From positions 1 through 6,438 of the forward strand of contig SLHN01000215.1 of assembly GCA_007136145.1 (NCBI GenBank): a DNA stretch of 6,438 bases, read 5' to 3'. Shown here one piece after another: positions 1-5,790 of this stretch (positions within the stretch are counted from its first letter, which is position 1; the number at the start of each line of letters is the position of its first letter). Position numbers and translations under genes: made by a program. The DNA comes from Thioalkalivibrio sp. GTDB lineage: Bacteria; Pseudomonadota; Gammaproteobacteria; Ectothiorhodospirales; Ectothiorhodospiraceae. The notes under the pieces were generated by a model. That model did no database searches, was not told the origin of the DNA, and worked only from the letters and a program-made list of their open reading frames with translations.

Positions 1-1
1 A

Positions 2-1303
2 ACCTTGCAGGGGGTACGTTACGCCGCTGGCATGAGCAACGATTCAGGCACCGTTCCGGCGCGACCGGCTGACATCATCAACTTGAGCCTGGGTGGTGGC
101 TCCTTCGTGCAAGCCCATGCGGACCTGTTTCAAGAGATCCGCGACCGGGGAATCTTCGTGATCGCCGCTTCGGGAAACAGCGCCGGGGAGGTGGCCTTTC
201 CGGCCGCTTATCCAGCGGTCTTCGCCGTGGGCGCCACGGATGCGATCAGCCAGCGGGCGCCCTACAGCAGTTTTGGTGGCGCGCTCGACTTCGTTGCGCC
301 GGGCGGCGACATGCGCGTGGACCGGACCGGCGATGGCTATGGGGACGGCATTCTGAGCACTCTGGTCGATGATAGCAGTGGAAGTCCGAGATCTGCTTAC
401 GCCTTCTATCAGGGGACCTCGATGGCCACAGCCGTCGCCTCTGGTACGGTCGCGCTCGCCCGGTCAGTGATGCCGGGCCTCGCTCCCGATCTTTTCGCGC
501 AGTGGATGGAGTCGGGCTGGATCACGGATGACATAGCTCCAGCGGGTTGGGACAGCGCGACGGGTTGGGGCCAGATCAACGCCTTCAAGCTACTGGATGC
601 GGCTCGCGGGGATGCCGGGGAAGAAGCCGCGCCGCGGTTATCGGCGGTCCCTGCCCGGCTCGAATTCGGATTCACGGAGACAGCTTTGGTGTTTTCCCTG
701 CGCAATGCCGGTGGTGGAGTGCTGCGGGTGACAGACCTTGACCCGGATGTTCCGTGGCTTTCCGTTGAGCCTTACAACGTCGATTCAGCCGGGGTCGGCC
801 CGTATCGGGTCCGGGTCACACGGGAAGGACTTGTGGATGGTCGACACGAAGGAACGATCCGGGTCACGGCCGAGCCTGGCGGGCAGGTGCTGGATGTTTC
901 GGTCCTGGTGCGCGTTGCGGCTCCGGATCTGGCCGTGGATACCGTGGGTCGCATCTACGTCCTGTTGCTCAATGAGGCTGGTGAGAGCGTTGCCGAGCGG
1001 GGGGTGGATCTGGTGGACGGGAGATACTCGTACCGTTTCGAGGATGTGCCAGAGGGCGAATATCGGATCGCGGCGGGTACCGACATGAACGACGATCGTC
1101 AGATCTGTGATCCCGGCGAGGCCTGTGGGGCCTATCCTACCCTCGCCCTTTTCGAGAGGGTCCGCGTCGATCGCGACCTGACCGGCCTCGATTTTTCGGT
1201 GGGGTTTCGTGGACTGGCGGGCCCGTCGGTTGCGCCAATGGACCTTGGCCGGAGTCGGGAAGAGACGACGGCGCCCGACGCGTTGTTGCGAAAGCTTCCG
1301 TGA
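2..1303 (+). CDS. Subtilisin-like (S8) serine protease, C-terminal part, gene cut by the left edge
   Basis: The reading frame is open from the left edge to a TGA at 1301-1303. The TTG at 5 is not a credible start, because the protein begins in the middle of a catalytic domain. Numbering from that TTG, visible subtilase landmarks are IINLSLGGG (25-32), the oxyanion-hole Asn in AASGNSAG (Asn58) and the nucleophile in GTSMATAVASG (Ser139). The catalytic Asp and His must lie upstream. An acidic stretch, DRTGDGYGDGIL (106-117), could bind calcium. GWGQINAFKLLDA (187-199) closes the peptidase domain. Residues 210-305 look like a beta-sandwich of BACON or Ig-like type. Residues 312-400 resemble a carboxypeptidase-regulatory-like beta domain and contain ICDPGEACGAYP (367-378) with Cys368 and Cys374. 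A secreted or surface protease is inferred; the signal peptide is not in view. Substrate unknown. Family assignment is firm; the C-terminal domain names are tentative. Confidence 0.93.
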   Translation, partial: TLQGVRYAAGMSNDSGTVPARPADIINLSLGGGSFVQAHADLFQEIRDRGIFVIAASGNSAGEVAFPAAYPAVFAVGATDAISQRAPYSSFGGALDFVAPGGDMRVDRTGDGYGDGILSTLVDDSSGSPRSAYAFYQGTSMATAVASGTVALARSVMPGLAPDLFAQWMESGWITDDIAPAGWDSATGWGQINAFKLLDAARGDAGEEAAPRLSAVPARLEFGFTETALVFSLRNAGGGVLRVTDLDPDVPWLSVEPYNVDSAGVGPYRVRVTREGLVDGRHEGTIRVTAEPGGQVLDVSVLVRVAAPDLAVDTVGRIYVLLLNEAGESVAERGVDLVDGRYSYRFEDVPEGEYRIAAGTDMNDDRQICDPGEACGAYPTLALFERVRVDRDLTGLDFSVGFRGLAGPSVAPMDLGRSREETTAPDALLRKLP

Positions 1304-1424
1304 CGGGTGTCATCCCGTTCGCCAACCAACGCGATGGTAGCGCGACCACACTCTGCGCGCCGCTCATCGGCGAGGGGTTATGGGCTTTTTTATTCGGGCG
1401 GGGCTACAATATGGGAAGGAGCGA

Positions 1425-1502
1425 ATGATCGGCCGGTCAATCGTGGCTGATCGCGTCCCATTGTACGCAGGCGAACCCCTGCCGCACTGGTGGGACGGGT
1501 AG
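1425..1502 (+). CDS. Possible 25-aa small ORF
   Basis: ATG at 1425 opens 25 codons ending in TAG at 1500-1502. A strong Shine-Dalgarno-like GGAAGGAG (1414-1421) precedes it, but the gap to the ATG is only 3 bases, shorter than usual. A TACAAT box lies at 1405-1410; if it were the promoter of this ORF, transcription would begin almost at the ribosome-binding site. The peptide (starting MIGRSIVADR, ending HWWDG) has no signal peptide, no membrane segment and no family I recognise. It may be chance. Confidence 0.15.
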   Translation: MIGRSIVADRVPLYAGEPLPHWWDG

Positions 1503-1640
1503 CGCATTTTTCTGGTTTCCAGTTGCTCGGCGCCACTCGGAGCAGCCCAAGTCCGGCAGGCTCCTAGGCGCCCCGAAATCGTGAAAGACCGTCCGCGCTC
1601 TCCCACTGGCTTGTTACGGGTACCTGATTCCGACACGCGG

Positions 1641-1700
1641 CTAGTGCTCTGTCTGGGCGGTGTTGTGGTATTCGGCAATGCCGCCTTGACAGAGCGCTGG
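1641..1700 (+). repeat. 60-nt near-perfect hairpin (RNA element or palindromic mini-repeat)
   Basis: Positions 1641-1666 pair with 1675-1700 around an 8-base loop (1667-1674). Of 26 opposed positions, 25 pair: 19 Watson-Crick and 6 G-U wobbles, with one T-T mismatch (1654/1687). The core arms are GCTCTGTC (1646-1653) with GACAGAGC (1688-1695), and GGCGG (1656-1660) with CCGCC (1681-1685). Because the wobbles become A-C mismatches on the complementary transcript, the plus-strand RNA folds much better. No T-run follows, so it is not an intrinsic terminator. It lies 144 bases before the start of the 90-aa gene. It could be a leader element, part of a small RNA, or an ageing palindromic repeat of MITE or REP type. 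Confidence 0.6.
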
Positions 1701-1705
1701 AGCGA

Positions 1706-1740
1706 GGGCGTGCTGATGCCCACGGTTCCCTGAACCCGTG
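1706..1740 (+). other. Two hairpins directly after the 60-nt hairpin
   Basis: GGGCG (1706-1710) pairs with TGCCC (1717-1721) around a 6-base loop, including one G-U pair. CACGGTTC (1721-1728) pairs with GAACCCGTG (1732-1740) around a CCT loop, with one bulged C. The two share base 1721, so they cannot both be complete. With the preceding hairpin they make an almost continuous structured stretch. A further short stem, GGCG/CGCC around CGTG, lies near 1790-1805. No known RNA family was recognised; hallmarks of SRP RNA, tmRNA, RNase P RNA and 6S RNA were looked for and not found. Confidence 0.35.
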
Positions 1741-1827
1741 CCGCCTCCCCGAGCGCGGATCCGGCTGTGATGCCGAACGGTCGCTACGCGGGCGCGTGCG
1801 CCTGGGCCGTGCTTTCCCGAAACGATG

Positions 1828-1833
1828 AAGGAG
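1828..1833 (+). promoter_or_regulatory. Ribosome-binding site AAGGAG for the 90-aa gene
   Basis: AAGGAG lies 11 bases before the ATG at 1845. A closer ATG at 1837 gives only a two-codon frame (ATG CCG TAA) whose stop overlaps the real start as TAATG. The main ORF could therefore be read by termination-reinitiation, or the 1837 ATG may simply be unused. Confidence 0.5.
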
Positions 1834-1844
1834 AAAATGCCGTA

Positions 1845-2117
1845 ATGAACGAACCTCAACCAGCCTCTCCGCGGCGCCGTCTGCAGGAACTGTTGGCGAT
1901 CCCGGACAGCAAGCGCAGCGAGGCCGAATGGGATGAATTGAACGAACTCGAGATCTCCCTGGCCGCGGTCAACCAGATCGTCGACGCAGAGAAGCGCAAC
2001 CGCCCTAACGGCGCCGCATCGGGCGGAGAATCCCGGCCCGGCGGCGGCAGGGGGTCGAAGGGGCGCAAGCCTTCGATGCGTCCGCAGCGCCGCCCTCCCA
2101 GGGCCGCGGGGTCGTGA
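1845..2117 (+). CDS. Small hypothetical protein, 90 aa, with basic low-complexity tail
   Basis: The frame is open upstream to an in-frame ATG at 1767, but the ATG at 1845 is preferred because AAGGAG (1828-1833) precedes it and the upstream codons look non-coding. Residues 10-50 form the likely folded part: an amphipathic helical stretch RRLQELLAIP (11-20), then SEAEWDELNELEISLAA (25-41), which is acidic and helix-prone. Residues 54-90 are rich in Gly, Arg, Pro and Lys and probably disordered; such a tail can bind RNA or DNA, but that is inference. There is no signal peptide, membrane segment or cysteine. The LQELLAIP...WDELNELEI pattern gives an impression of a conserved gammaproteobacterial hypothetical family, which I cannot confirm. 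It is a lone gene, downstream of a structured leader and 244 bases before the next gene. Function unknown. Confidence 0.72.
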   Translation: MNEPQPASPRRRLQELLAIPDSKRSEAEWDELNELEISLAAVNQIVDAEKRNRPNGAASGGESRPGGGRGSKGRKPSMRPQRRPPRAAGS

Positions 2118-2361
2118 ACGCAGTACACTGACCGTTTCCTTCTGGAAATGCAGTTGGTGGGCTTCTGGACGAAGACGTCCGCTCGATGGCACGCGCAGGT
2201 CTGCATGTGATTTCAACAGAGCACTTGCGCGGATCCCATGAGTTAGACCAAGGTCTTTCCCGACTCAGCTCGCTTGGCCGCGGATTTGCGTTGCCGGCAC
2301 AATGAGGCCACCAAGAGGTAAGTGAAGCGTGCCTTCCAAGATCCCGACAGGAGTGGATCCC
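2118..2361. other. Intergenic region with three short dyads
   Basis: Three short symmetric elements are visible: CGTTTCC (2133-2139) pairing with GGAAATG (2144-2150, one G-U pair); GGACG (2167-2171) pairing with CGTCC (2176-2180) around AAGA; and a 12-base dyad with arms AGACC (2245-2249) and GGTCT (2252-2256). None is followed by a T-run, so none is a clear intrinsic terminator for the 90-aa gene. The last could be an operator ahead of the DUF3293 gene but is short enough to arise by chance. No promoter could be assigned with confidence. Confidence 0.3.
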
Positions 2362-2796
2362 ATGTTGCTCGCGGCCTACCGCGCCGCCGAATATGTCGTT
2401 CCGATCGGAACCCGGGTCTGTCGCTTCCGGGTCGATCAGACGGCTCCGGAACCATTGGCCATGTGGCTGCTGGAGCACGGACCCGCGGGCTGGCTTACAG
2501 CCTTCAATCCGGGCAGCAGGTCGCTGACGATTCTGAGCAATCTGCGCCGCCATCAGGCGCTTTGGCGGCTGCTCCGGGACGAGGGTTTCGAAGTCTTTCC
2601 TGGTTATGCTTCGGACCCGACAGGCGCATGGCCGGATGAAATGAGCCTGCTGGTTCCTGGTATCCGTATCGAACGCCTGCATCGGTTGGCGCGGGAGTTC
2701 GGGCAGATCGCCTATCTCTGGCTGGAGCCGAGGCGGCCACCGCGAATGTTGCTGGCTTCCGACGATGTCGATACCTTTGCCACGGGAGGCGAGTAA
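2362..2796 (+). CDS. DUF3293 domain-containing protein, 144 aa
   Basis: The protein matches the DUF3293 pattern as I know it: MLLAAYRAAEYVV at the start, WLTAFNPGS near the middle (residues 44-52), NLRRHQAL (60-67), WPDEMSLLVPGI (90-101) and FGQIAYLWL (113-121). Its length, about 140 residues, suits the family. The ATG at 2362 is preferred because AGGAG (2349-2353) sits 8 bases upstream. A GTG at 2329, with AAGAGG 10 bases upstream, would add 11 residues (155 aa) and cannot be excluded. The protein appears soluble and cytoplasmic, without signal peptide or membrane segment. The biochemical function of the family is not known to me, so none is assigned. The gene converges on the minus-strand gene at 2804 with only 7 bases between the stop codons and no terminator there. 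Confidence 0.85.
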   Translation: MLLAAYRAAEYVVPIGTRVCRFRVDQTAPEPLAMWLLEHGPAGWLTAFNPGSRSLTILSNLRRHQALWRLLRDEGFEVFPGYASDPTGAWPDEMSLLVPGIRIERLHRLAREFGQIAYLWLEPRRPPRMLLASDDVDTFATGGE

Positions 2797-2803
2797 AACA
2801 ACC

Positions 2804-3202
2804 TCAACTCGCGTCACGGCCGCCGTACTCGTGGCGCCCACGGCGCAGTCGCTTGTAGCGGCGAATCATGATCATGGCCTTGCGCACCGTCGGGAGATCG
2901 ACCCGATCCACATCGAGGCCCACAGTGATCGGGATGCCGTCGGGGCCGTTCATGCCGACCTCGATGTAGTTCGGGGTGGCCGTGTCGCACGGGTCGTCGA
3001 GGGCACGCAGCGTCGCCAGCCAGGTCACCATACGGCCTTCGAACCGACCCTGGAAGCGCAGGCGCAGCGACTTGCCGCCAGGGGCATCGAGCAGATCGGC
3101 TTCCTCCAGCAGGTCTCCCGGAGCTTCTGAGCGCTTACGTGTCAAAGGTGGGTTCTCGTGTCCGAAAGTGTCCAGTCTACGTACTTGCAAGCGCTGGCAC
3201 AC
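2804..3202 (-). CDS. Hypothetical protein, up to 132 aa, start uncertain
   Basis: The frame ends in TGA (complement of 2804-2806). The longest version starts at GTG (complement of 3200-3202). No good Shine-Dalgarno precedes it, and the first 25 or so residues look non-coding. An internal TTG (complement of 3143-3145, 113 aa) has a weak GAGA 8 bases upstream. The convincing part is residues 41-128 of the long form: a beta-rich GGKSLRLRFQGRFEGRMVTWLATLR-like stretch, then NYIEVGMNGPDGIPITVGLDV (78-98), then a helical basic end with TVRKAMIMIRRYKRLRRGRHEYGG (105-128). There is no signal peptide or membrane segment. I do not recognise the family; the basic C-terminus could contact nucleic acid, which is inference only. 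The gene diverges from lutA and converges with the DUF3293 gene. Confidence 0.65.
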   Translation of the reverse strand: MCQRLQVRRLDTFGHENPPLTRKRSEAPGDLLEEADLLDAPGGKSLRLRFQGRFEGRMVTWLATLRALDDPCDTATPNYIEVGMNGPDGIPITVGLDVDRVDLPTVRKAMIMIRRYKRLRRGRHEYGGRDAS

Positions 3203-3408
3203 GGCCCGACGGATACCCGGCAGGCCATGCCGGAAGTTCAGCGCCGGAGGGCTGCGCCGAGGGCGTCGGCACTGCGTTGGGCAGATCTGAAAATGGGTCG
3301 GCTGTTCCTTCCATGGCCCTTTCTGCTCCGGCGGCTCCGACCGTTCCGCATAGCCACTGAACTTTCGGCGCGGTCTACTGGCACGACGAAAGAATTTGCC
3401 CGGTTTCC

Positions 3409-3437
3409 TTTCGGATGGTCTCCATTTCGGCTATAAA
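3409..3437 (+). promoter_or_regulatory. Weak candidate sigma-70 promoter for lutABC
   Basis: TATAAA (3432-3437) is a fair -10 element. TTTCGG (3409-3414) lies 17 bases upstream but matches the -35 consensus poorly, so an activator would probably be needed. It would give a leader of roughly 110 bases before lutA. Its position upstream of the operon is the main support. Confidence 0.22.
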
Positions 3438-3508
3438 GTCCGGACAGATCAGGCCAACGTCCGGCGGATGATTCCAGATATGCGTAGCTCTGCAGCCATG
3501 CCTGTGGT

Positions 3509-3528
3509 GCCCCTTCAGCGCCAGGGGC
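3509..3528 (+). other. Hairpin in the lutA leader
   Basis: GCCCCT (3509-3514) pairs with AGGGGC (3523-3528) around an 8-base loop, 25 bases before the lutA ATG. No T-run follows, so it is not a terminator. It might influence translation of lutA, whose own ribosome-binding site is poor, but a 6-bp stem can arise by chance in GC-rich DNA. Confidence 0.3.
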
Positions 3529-3553
3529 GGATCGGCATCGTCGCGGGTCGGAC

Positions 3554-4360
3554 ATGACCGCTGCCACGGAAATGCCTGCTACCCCCGGGCGCCCAAGAGT
3601 GGGCCTCTTCGTCACCTGCCTCGCCGATATCTACCGTCCCAATGTCGGACTTGCCGCAGTTGCGTTGCTGGAGCAAGCCGATTGCAGCGTCGAGGTACCG
3701 CAGGCCCAGACCTGTTGCGGTCAGCCCTCGTACAATAACGGCGACCTCGCTGGTGCCGCGAAGACCGCACGGCACACCATCGAGGCTTTCGAGGAATTCG
3801 ACTATGTCGTCGTGCCTTCAGGGTCCTGTGCCGGCATGCTGCGCGACTACCCGCGCCTGTTCGCGTCGGAGTCCGGTTGGCGGCAGCGCGCCGAGGCCAT
3901 GGCGGGCAAGACACACGAGCTGATTTCGTTTCTGACCGACGTCCGTGGCATGGCCGCGGTCCAGGCATCGTTCGGTCGGGTGGTCACTTATCACGACAGT
4001 TGCCACGGCTTGAGGGCGCTGCGTATCAAGGAGCAGCCGCGCCGGTTGCTGGCCAGCGTCGACGGATTGGAACTGCGCGAAATGGGGGATTCGGAGGTCT
4101 GCTGCGGTTTTGGTGGCACCTTCTGCGTGAAATACCCGGAGATTTCCGGTCGCATGGTCGCCGACAAGGCTGCCGCGATTACCGCAACCGGTGCCGACGT
4201 GGTGCTTGGCGGGGATCTGGGCTGTCTGCTCAATATTGCCGGGCGCCTTGGCCGCGAAGGTGGCGGTGTTCACGTCTACCACGTTGCCGAAGTGTTGGCG
4301 GGTATCGCCGACGTTCCGGGGCTTGGAGATCCGCCTGGCTCGGGTGGGGAGCCGCGCTGA
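3554..4360 (+). CDS. lutA: Lactate utilisation Fe-S protein LutA (LldE)
   Basis: This 268-aa protein has the two cysteine-rich (CCG) modules of LutA/LldE/YkgE. Module 1 has Cys22 (VTCLADIYRPN), QTCCGQPSYNNGD (Cys54-Cys55) and Cys92 in VPSGSCAGM. Module 2 has Cys150 in YHDSCHGLR, EVCCGFGGTFCVKYPEIS (Cys183, Cys184, Cys191) and Cys224 in GGDLGCLLNIAGR. In the heterodisulfide-reductase-like family such motifs bind Fe-S clusters. LutA, LutB and LutC together support oxidation of L-lactate to pyruvate and are expected to act in the cytoplasm or at the membrane face, passing electrons to the respiratory chain. The ATG at 3554 gives a protein slightly longer than the usual 240 or so residues; the ribosome-binding site is weak (GCGGG-like). 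The stop overlaps the lutB start (TGATG), indicating translational coupling. A related glycolate oxidase subunit is a less likely alternative, given the neighbours. Confidence 0.95.
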   Translation: MTAATEMPATPGRPRVGLFVTCLADIYRPNVGLAAVALLEQADCSVEVPQAQTCCGQPSYNNGDLAGAAKTARHTIEAFEEFDYVVVPSGSCAGMLRDYPRLFASESGWRQRAEAMAGKTHELISFLTDVRGMAAVQASFGRVVTYHDSCHGLRALRIKEQPRRLLASVDGLELREMGDSEVCCGFGGTFCVKYPEISGRMVADKAAAITATGADVVLGGDLGCLLNIAGRLGREGGGVHVYHVAEVLAGIADVPGLGDPPGSGGEPR

Positions 4361-5790
4361 TGCAGCCGTTGAGCCACGCATTCAAGGAACGTTCGGTACA
4401 GGCGCTTCAGGATGAGACGCTGCAGGTGGCGCTGAACCGTGCCAAGGACGGGTTTGCGGTAAAACGGGCCAGGGCCGTCGACGGCTTGCCCGAGTTCGAT
4501 GCCCTGCGCGACCGGGCGGTTGCGATAAGAAATCATACCCTGGAACATCTCGATCACTACCTCGAGCGGTACGCCGACGCGGTCGAGCGCAGCGGCGGCA
4601 GGGTGCATTGGGCCTCCAGTGCCGAGGACGCGCGCCGGATCGTGGTCGACATCTGCCGTGCCGCCGGCGCGAGGATGATCACCAAGGGCAAGTCCATGGT
4701 CGGCGAAGAGGTGGGCGTCAATGACGCGCTCGAAGAAGCCGGCTTCGAGGTGGTCGAGACCGATCTTGGCGAGTACATCATCCAGCTCGCGCACGAGCCG
4801 CCCAGTCATATCATCGTTCCGGCGGTGCACAAGACCCGTGGTCAGATCGCCGACCTGTTCCACGAGAATCACCAGAAGTACGGACTGCATCGGAAGCTTT
4901 CCGAAGTCCCCGAGATGGTCAATGAGGCGCGCCAGGTGCTGCGCGCAAAATATCTTGCCGCCGATGTCGGGATTACCGGCGCCAATTTTCTGATTGCCGA
5001 GACCGGCACGAATGTGATCGTCACGAACGAGGGCAACGGCGATCTGACCTGCTCTCTGCCGCGGGTGCACATCGTGACCGCCGGGATCGAAAAGGTCGTT
5101 CCTACCGCCGAGGATGCGACCACCCTGCTGCGGCTGCTGGCGCGCAGCGCCACCGGGCAGGACCTGACGACCTACACGACATTCAGTACCGGTCCGAAGC
5201 GCTCGGGCGATACCGATGGCCCCGACGAATATCACGTGGTGCTGGTCGACAGCGGTCGTTCGTCGATGCTCGCGGACGATTTCCGCGAGATGCTCCGCTG
5301 TATCCGCTGCGGCGCCTGCATGAACCACTGTCCCGTGTACGGCGCGATCGGCGGCCATGCCTATGGCTGGGTTTACCCCGGCCCCATGGGGTCGGTTCTC
5401 ACGCCGCTCAGCGTCGGCTTGAAGGAGGCCGGCAACCTGCCTAACGCCTGCACCCTGAACGGTCACTGTGCCGAGGTCTGTCCGGTGCGGATTCCGCTGC
5501 CGGACCTGTTGCGCACGCTGCGCCATCGCGAATACCAGCTGCGTCTCGGCCTGAAACCGCTGCGCTGGGGGCTGGCGGCCTGGGTCTGGTTCACTTCGCA
5601 TCCGCGGATCTACCGGCTGGGCACACGTGTGCAGGCACGCATGCTCGCGCTGCTTGCGGGCCGCAAGGGGCGTTTCACCCGCATGCCGCTGGCCGGTAGC
5701 TGGTTCAAGGGCGGCCGCGATCTGCCCGCGCCCCAGGGCGAGACATTCATGGCTGTCTGGAAGCGTCGGCAACGGGAGCGCAAACAGTGA
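4360..5790 (+). CDS. lutB: Lactate utilisation Fe-S protein LutB (LldF)
   Basis: The 476-aa product has the length and domain order of LutB. A LUD domain covers roughly residues 60-300, with KGKSMVGEEVGVN (109-121), VVETDLGEYIIQLAHEPPSHI (131-151) and GITGANFLIAETGTNVIV (204-221). A ferredoxin-like segment follows, with CIRCGACMNHCP (Cys314, 317, 320, 324) and CTLNGHCAEVCP (Cys364, 370, 374). A conserved C-terminal extension (about 399-476) of DUF3390 type ends in GETFMAVWKRRQ. The second motif has Asn367 where a canonical CxxCxxCxxxCP motif has its second Cys. The protein is expected to relay electrons from lactate oxidation together with LutA and LutC. The ATG at 4360 overlaps the lutA stop. 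The frame is open further upstream inside lutA, but those codons do not read as LutB. The TGA overlaps the lutC start. Confidence 0.96.
   Translation: MQPLSHAFKERSVQALQDETLQVALNRAKDGFAVKRARAVDGLPEFDALRDRAVAIRNHTLEHLDHYLERYADAVERSGGRVHWASSAEDARRIVVDICRAAGARMITKGKSMVGEEVGVNDALEEAGFEVVETDLGEYIIQLAHEPPSHIIVPAVHKTRGQIADLFHENHQKYGLHRKLSEVPEMVNEARQVLRAKYLAADVGITGANFLIAETGTNVIVTNEGNGDLTCSLPRVHIVTAGIEKVVPTAEDATTLLRLLARSATGQDLTTYTTFSTGPKRSGDTDGPDEYHVVLVDSGRSSMLADDFREMLRCIRCGACMNHCPVYGAIGGHAYGWVYPGPMGSVLTPLSVGLKEAGNLPNACTLNGHCAEVCPVRIPLPDLLRTLRHREYQLRLGLKPLRWGLAAWVWFTSHPRIYRLGTRVQARMLALLAGRKGRFTRMPLAGSWFKGGRDLPAPQGETFMAVWKRRQRERKQ

Larger units (their letters stand above)
1304..1844. other. Long intergenic region with structured-RNA-like content
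   Basis: No convincing large gene is seen in these 541 bases; the open frames on both strands have unnatural Arg/Pro/Ser-rich composition. A short hairpin (ACGGG 1303-1307, CCCGT 1314-1318) directly follows the protease stop. A second hairpin (CGCCG 1358-1362, CGGCG 1368-1372) precedes a run of six T at 1386-1391, but 13 bases separate stem and T-run, so it is a poor intrinsic terminator. A -10-like TACAAT lies at 1405-1410 without a good -35. A 25-codon frame with a purine-rich ribosome-binding-like sequence occupies 1425-1502. From 1641 on the sequence is rich in hairpins (listed separately), leading into the 90-aa gene at 1845. Confidence 0.6.
3203..3553. other. Divergent intergenic region upstream of the lut operon
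   Basis: No confident gene is present in these 351 bases. A weak promoter-like pair (TTTCGG 3409-3414, TATAAA 3432-3437) and a hairpin (3509-3528) are listed separately. TTTCGG occurs three times (3363-3368, 3409-3414, 3425-3430); the first two are each followed by GGTCT a few bases later, which could mark regulator sites. The minus-strand frame of the 2804-3202 gene remains open back to a TAG at 3431-3433, but has no ATG, GTG or TTG start there. No palindrome resembling a known LldR or LutR operator was found. Confidence 0.45.

Noticed and set aside
1358..1391. Hairpin plus six T as a rho-independent terminator for the protease gene
   Set aside because: The 5-bp stem and the T-run are separated by 13 bases, too far for a normal intrinsic terminator.
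1686..1691. Perfect TTGACA -35 hexamer
   Set aside because: It lies inside the 3' arm of the 60-nt hairpin and has no -10-like hexamer 16-18 bases downstream.
1364..1723. 119-codon minus-strand open frame in the intergenic region
   Set aside because: The composition is typical of spurious frames, it overlaps the long hairpin, and no family motif is seen.
1641..1844. 6S RNA, SRP RNA, tmRNA or RNase P RNA gene
   Set aside because: None of their hallmark sequences is visible, and the hairpin arrangement does not match their folds as I know them.
3203..3553. LldR/LutR-type operator upstream of lutA
   Set aside because: No convincing inverted repeat of the type known for lactate-responsive GntR regulators was found; GTCCGGAC at 3439-3446 is a simple 8-base palindrome of low significance.
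3238..3615. 125-codon minus-strand frame starting inside lutA
   Set aside because: It begins within the clear lutA coding start, has no good ribosome-binding site, and its Arg/Ser-rich product has no recognisable motif.
3877..4359. Upstream extension of the lutB frame inside lutA
   Set aside because: The extension reads as Arg/Gly-rich nonsense overlapping conserved lutA codons; the ATG at 4360 in the TGATG overlap is the natural start.
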